Below the pieces are notes generated by a model, which was given only the letters and a program-made list of their open reading frames with translations, was not told the DNA's origin and ran no database searches. 33,549 nucleotides of DNA from the NCBI GenBank assembly GCA_035542155.1, contig DATKLX010000121.1, forward strand, positions 1 through 33,549. Reading direction: 5' to 3'. Made by a program: the position numbers and the translations under genes. Each line of letters opens with the position of its first letter. Within the stretch, counting starts at the first letter, position 1. The stretch comes from DATKLX01 sp035542155 (GTDB lineage: Bacteria > Chloroflexota > Anaerolineae > Anaerolineales > Anaerolineaceae). This document shows positions 30,297-33,549 of this stretch, in pieces.

Positions 30297-32137
30297 GTAC
30301 GCACTGCAAAAACTAGCGCCTTACCAATTGAAAACCACCCAAAACCACGAAGAGGCAATCGCCTGGAGCAGTTCCCTCAGGCTTTCGCTCTCGGTTAGAT
30401 CGGAACTACTGCCGCTCTTGCAGTCTTTCGGGCCTCCAGCGTCCGTCGGTCGCGCAGTTTTCCCTTGCGGTAGCGGTCAATCCGGCGCAAATTGACGCTC
30501 AAGGCCGAGCCAACCACCACGCTCGTCACCCGGAACAGTCCCCGGACCCGCAGCTTGCCCTTGACCCAGTTGTGTTTGAGCTGAAAGACGCTGGCTTCCA
30601 CGGCCGTTCTCAGGTTGCGGGCCTCCGGTTTGTGCAGCTCAAAATGGCGGCGGCGCTGCGCCGATTGGGCCCGGTCCTTGGGCACGTACAATCCCAAATG
30701 GTCCGGATCTTTGCTCGGCTTGACCGGGCAGCGATCCATCTGGAAGAGCGGGCATTCCCGGCACACACCGGCATCCCAGCTCAAGCGGTAGGACTTGCCG
30801 CTGGCGGCTGTCTGGAGGCTGGCTACCCGACCGGCCGGACAGGTGACCCGGATCACCTCCCCTTGCGGATCCAACTCCATCTCGAAATCAGAGAAGGCCA
30901 GCTTGCCCTGTTTGTGATCCGGCAAAGTCCCGGTCAGGGCGGTGGGGATCTGTTCCACGCCTTGCTCGCGCATCAGCTGGTCAATTTCGGGGCTGACATA
31001 GCCGCCATCGGTCACCGCGGTGTCCATCCCGGTGCGCTCTTTCAAGGACTCCAGTCCCTCCTTGAGCAGTTGGATGTCGCTGCTCTGGTTAGGCGCCACC
31101 TGGACCTGGTCGATCAGCTGCACCCGGTTGTCGGGGTTGCAGGTCTCGCCCAGGTTGGCGACATAGCCTTTGTAGGCGCGGTTGCCCTTCTTGCGGTAGC
31201 TGGCCTCCAGGTCATCCAGGGATTGCAAACAGCCCGGGGTGATCTCGCTGTTGTCCTTGGCCCGGGTGCCGCTTTCCTCTACCACAAAGTTCTCCGCGAA
31301 AAAGCGCTGGGCCACGGCATACACCGGGTCGCTGCCATAGCCTGCGCCCAGCTCATCCAGCAGTTGGTGGAGCACCCGTCCCACCAAACCAATGTGAGCC
31401 CAGACCACCTCGCGCCCTTTGAGCTGGTAGGTGTACTGCCCCGCGCTCTCCTGATTATAGGGTTGGAGGAGTGCCGCATACCGCTCCTGGTCGGCCGGGC
31501 GGAGGATACGCCACACCCGTTGGAGCACCTGGATGAGCAGCTCCAGCCGGCTCAGATCGGCAATATTGGACAGCAGCATCGTGCTGTCAAAACGTTGTTT
31601 GTCCGTCTTCAGCCCGAGTTGGGCCATCTGCTCATCGGTGATCTGCTCGAACAACCCGACCAGGAGGTTGTGTCCGGTGCGCAGGGTGTAGGCTATCAGA
31701 CGCTGGCGGAAATAGTACAATGTGCGCAGATCAAATTCATCTCCGCCAAACTGGTCGCAGCCCAGTGCGTAGCGGACCTGTAGGTTGAAGAGGAAATGTT
31801 CATAGAGCTCCTCGTCGGTCCAATGATGCCCCTCTTTGAGAATGTCCAGCCCCACCAGGAGGTTGACTGGGACATTGGGCCGGGAAGGCTTGTCGGAGTA
31901 GAGGGGAGCAAACTGGTCCTCATCGATGCGCAGAAACACTTCTTCCCGGAAGGTGGCGGCCCAGGAGCCCTGCAGCCGTTGGAGCGACCGCTTGGGCAGC
32001 TGGTGAACATCACTGAGCGGGACGGGTTGGGGAGAGCGTGGGTTCTTGCGATACATGCGGTTTGATCCTTACCTATAAGATGTCTCATTATAGGAATTTT
32101 CCCCTCCCCTGTCATCTACCCTTTTTGCAGTGCGTAC
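30297..32137 (-). mobile_element. IS1182-family insertion sequence, complete
   Basis: The element is 1841 bp. Terminal inverted repeats are perfect over 16 bp: GTACGCACTGCAAAAA (30297-30312) and TTTTTGCAGTGCGTAC (32122-32137). They are flanked by the 6-bp direct repeat ACGAAC (30291-30296, 32138-32143). One full transposase gene fills it. The intact repeats and target duplication indicate recent or at least unrearranged insertion into non-coding DNA. Confidence 0.88.
30395..32056 (-). CDS. IS1182-family DDE transposase
   Basis: The product is 553 residues, full length for the family. An N-terminal DUF772-type domain (FLRIDEDQFAPLYSDKPSRPNVPVNLLVGLDILKEG and RTLYYFRQRL) precedes a DDE nuclease core: Asp157 in RFDSTMLLSNI, Asp350 in TAVTDGGYVSPE, and Glu487 in AVEASVFQLKH. 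A Cys cluster (CRECPLFQMDRCPV, about 432-445) lies in the insertion domain, as in other IS1182 transposases. All catalytic residues are present with no frameshift, so the element could be active. The ATG at 32056 is about 65 bp inside the right inverted repeat. Confidence 0.93.
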   Translation of the reverse strand: MYRKNPRSPQPVPLSDVHQLPKRSLQRLQGSWAATFREEVFLRIDEDQFAPLYSDKPSRPNVPVNLLVGLDILKEGHHWTDEELYEHFLFNLQVRYALGCDQFGGDEFDLRTLYYFRQRLIAYTLRTGHNLLVGLFEQITDEQMAQLGLKTDKQRFDSTMLLSNIADLSRLELLIQVLQRVWRILRPADQERYAALLQPYNQESAGQYTYQLKGREVVWAHIGLVGRVLHQLLDELGAGYGSDPVYAVAQRFFAENFVVEESGTRAKDNSEITPGCLQSLDDLEASYRKKGNRAYKGYVANLGETCNPDNRVQLIDQVQVAPNQSSDIQLLKEGLESLKERTGMDTAVTDGGYVSPEIDQLMREQGVEQIPTALTGTLPDHKQGKLAFSDFEMELDPQGEVIRVTCPAGRVASLQTAASGKSYRLSWDAGVCRECPLFQMDRCPVKPSKDPDHLGLYVPKDRAQSAQRRRHFELHKPEARNLRTAVEASVFQLKHNWVKGKLRVRGLFRVTSVVVGSALSVNLRRIDRYRKGKLRDRRTLEARKTARAAVVPI

Positions 32138-32143
32138 ACGAAC
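32138..32143. other. Right target-site duplication (ACGAAC)
   Basis: Direct copy of 30291-30296, adjacent to the right inverted repeat. Confidence 0.75.
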
Positions 32144-32210
32144 AATCAGGCGGACTATCTTTCGTTTTGTCATCCATGGTCAAATTCCTCCCCGTCAGGA
32201 TAGAGTGTGT

Positions 32211-33338
32211 TCATTTCAGGTACTGGTCGAAAAAGGCGACCGTGCGGTCCATCGCCGTGGTGAAATACTTGGAGAGGTTGTGGTCGTCGTCTTTGTAAGT
32301 GTAAAGCTCGTACGGCTTTCCGGCTGCCTCGATCTGCGCGGCCAGGTCCTGGGAAAACTCGGCGGGGACCTCCTCGTCTGCCAGGCTGGCGTGCAGCTCC
32401 AGCGGCCCCGAGAGGTCCGCCAGGTACGCTGTCGCGGAGACCGAATTCCAGAAATCGGGGTTTTCATCGGGCGTGCCAAACTGGGCGAGCCATTCCTGGC
32501 GCCAGCCGCGCGAATTGGGCGGTGGGGTGCGCGTCGGCCCGGCGCGCCGCCACCGGTACATCAGATCCAGGTAAGACCCGACCACCCCCGACCAGATCAC
32601 CCCGGCCTTGATCTCCTTCGAGATCACCATGGCGCGCAGGGTCAGGAAGCCGCCCATCGAGTGGCCCCACATGCCCATTTTCTGCGCGTTCACCCCCGGG
32701 TAGCGCTGGAGCGAGGAAAGCGCATTCAGCACGTCAACCTCGTAGCCCGGGTCGCCATAGGCCCCGCGCGCATCCCCCTCCGAGCGGTCGTGGCCGCGGT
32801 AGTCGATCTTGTAGACCACGTACCCGGCGCGGGCCAGCCGGTCCACGTAGGCTACGTAGCGCTCAGTAGTTTTATACAGCGCGGATGGGATATAGCCGTG
32901 GTTGAAGACGATCGCCGGCCAGCCGCCATCCGGCGGATCGCCGTTGGGCACGGTCAACAGGCCGTAGATCTTCAGCCCTTCGGAGAGGTAGTAGGCGTAA
33001 TAACGGTGGTAGTTCGAGCCCTGGGCCAGCTCGTTGACGATGGTGATATCGCTGCCCGGGTAAGATCCCTCGCGCAGGGCCTGGATCGACATGAAGAATG
33101 GCGCCGGCGTGGGGGTGATGGTCGCGGTAGGTGTTGAGCTGGCGCTGAGCGGGAGCGGCGTTGCGGAGGCGGGCGGTGGACCAGGGGTATCCGTCTCCGT
33201 CGCTGGGCCGGCGGTGAGCCTGGCGCCAACCGCTTCGGCGACCTGGGTAGGGATGGATACTTCGCCGGTTGGTGCGGCCTGGCCGCAGCCGGCCCCCAGG
33301 AGCGCCAGGATTACCAGTAAGAAGTATGGGCGCTGCAT
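32211..33338 (-). CDS. Lipoprotein alpha/beta hydrolase (S9/dienelactone-hydrolase-like)
   Basis: The product is 375 residues from the ATG at 33338, which has GGAGG 8 bp upstream; an ATG at 33353 lacks this. Lipobox LGAGC (Cys18) is followed by a Thr/Pro/Ser-rich linker (about 41-80). The hydrolase domain starts near 95: YYAYYLSEGLKIYGLLTVPNG, IVFNHGY (oxyanion hole), DYRGHDRSEG, the nucleophile elbow GHSMGG (Ser227), Asp321 (HASLADEEVP) and His353 (DDDHNL). This arrangement matches prolyl-oligopeptidase-type or acyl-aminoacyl peptidase-like enzymes that act on short peptides or esters. It is attached to the outer face of the membrane. The substrate is unknown. Confidence 0.9.
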   Translation of the reverse strand: MQRPYFLLVILALLGAGCGQAAPTGEVSIPTQVAEAVGARLTAGPATETDTPGPPPASATPLPLSASSTPTATITPTPAPFFMSIQALREGSYPGSDITIVNELAQGSNYHRYYAYYLSEGLKIYGLLTVPNGDPPDGGWPAIVFNHGYIPSALYKTTERYVAYVDRLARAGYVVYKIDYRGHDRSEGDARGAYGDPGYEVDVLNALSSLQRYPGVNAQKMGMWGHSMGGFLTLRAMVISKEIKAGVIWSGVVGSYLDLMYRWRRAGPTRTPPPNSRGWRQEWLAQFGTPDENPDFWNSVSATAYLADLSGPLELHASLADEEVPAEFSQDLAAQIEAAGKPYELYTYKDDDHNLSKYFTTAMDRTVAFFDQYLK

Positions 33339-33353
33339 ATTCGGAACCTCCAA

Positions 33354-33549
33354 TATGGAGTATCTTACTAAAGGTTAGGAAGATCGACAAGATTTGTCAA
33401 AGAATCAGTACGCAGCTTTCTATTCCACGTTCCCTAACGTAACTTTTGTGCAAATAGAGCGGAAAACGCTCAAATTCGCAAATTTAAATTTTTGTGCGCA
33501 AACGGCAAGGCCAGTTGAATGGCCACCGGTTTTTTCACCTGAAAAGACC
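33354..33549. other. AT-rich right-end spacer with hairpins
   Basis: No gene is seen. GAGCG-GAAAA-CGCTC (33457-33471) is a perfect 5-bp stem. TTTTGTGCAAA and TTTTGTGCGCAAA are near-repeats at about 33444 and 33491. GGCCA-GTTGAA-TGGCC (33509-33524), extended by CGG/CCG pairs and followed by TTTTTT (33530-33535), could be a + strand terminator for an unknown transcript. Confidence 0.35.

Noticed and set aside
30572..31783. A 403-residue open frame opposite the transposase
   Set aside because: Antisense shadow inside the IS; the minus-strand transposase has the DDE residues.

Overview
The window is about 33.5 kb of GC-rich bacterial DNA densely packed with genes on both strands. The content suggests a member of the Chloroflexota, probably an Anaerolineae-like heterotroph. 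The clues are a giant MalT-type LuxR regulator, glycoside hydrolases (GH30 and GH20), lipoproteins with Thr/Pro-rich linkers, secreted proteins ending in a YLPhVRR tail, and short dispersed repeats that spill into coding sequence. This placement is inference; no rRNA or tRNA gene is present to confirm it.

Left part (1-9.9 kb): a decayed LuxR-type helix-turn-helix fragment; a YceI-like lipoprotein (-); a GH30 glycosidase (+) behind a good sigma-70 promoter; a CDP-alcohol phosphatidyltransferase (+); a LolD/MacB-type ABC exporter (- operon, ATPase and permease overlapping by 4 bp); and, divergent from it, a 957-residue MalT-like regulator carrying several in-frame repeat insertions.

Middle part (9.9-20.6 kb): a compact six-gene + strand cluster (two small proteins of unknown function, a chagasin-domain lipoprotein, a polytopic membrane protein, a TcmP-like methyltransferase and an alpha/beta hydrolase) that converges on a UbiE-like methyltransferase. 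Next comes a small - operon of a GbsR/MarR-like regulator and an alpha/beta hydrolase, controlled from a promoter overlapped by a perfect 34-bp palindrome. A dispersed-repeat spacer leads to NADP isocitrate dehydrogenase (icd), convergent with a YfcC-family carrier and an MFS transporter.

Right part (20.7-33.5 kb): a Tat-exported DUF362 protein (-); a small membrane protein; an RRM protein plus cold-shock protein operon with a structured leader and a strong bidirectional terminator; a class I/II aminotransferase (-); a GH20 beta-N-acetylhexosaminidase (-); a 43-codon remnant of an aldo/keto reductase; a secreted subtilisin (-); a DHA2-type MFS exporter (-); a patch of gene debris (C-terminal remnant of apolipoprotein N-acyltransferase, possible xanthine-dehydrogenase tail); an intact IS1182-family element whose 16-bp inverted repeats and 6-bp target duplication can be read directly; and a lipoprotein alpha/beta hydrolase (-).

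Most genes are ordinary housekeeping, transport or secreted functions and no complete defence system or CRISPR array is seen. The most unusual features are the repeat-derived peptide insertions in the MalT-like regulator, the shared C-terminal YLPhVRR tail on two unrelated exported proteins, the six-gene cluster of unknown purpose, and the palindrome-rich control regions at 15.9 kb and 22.4 kb.
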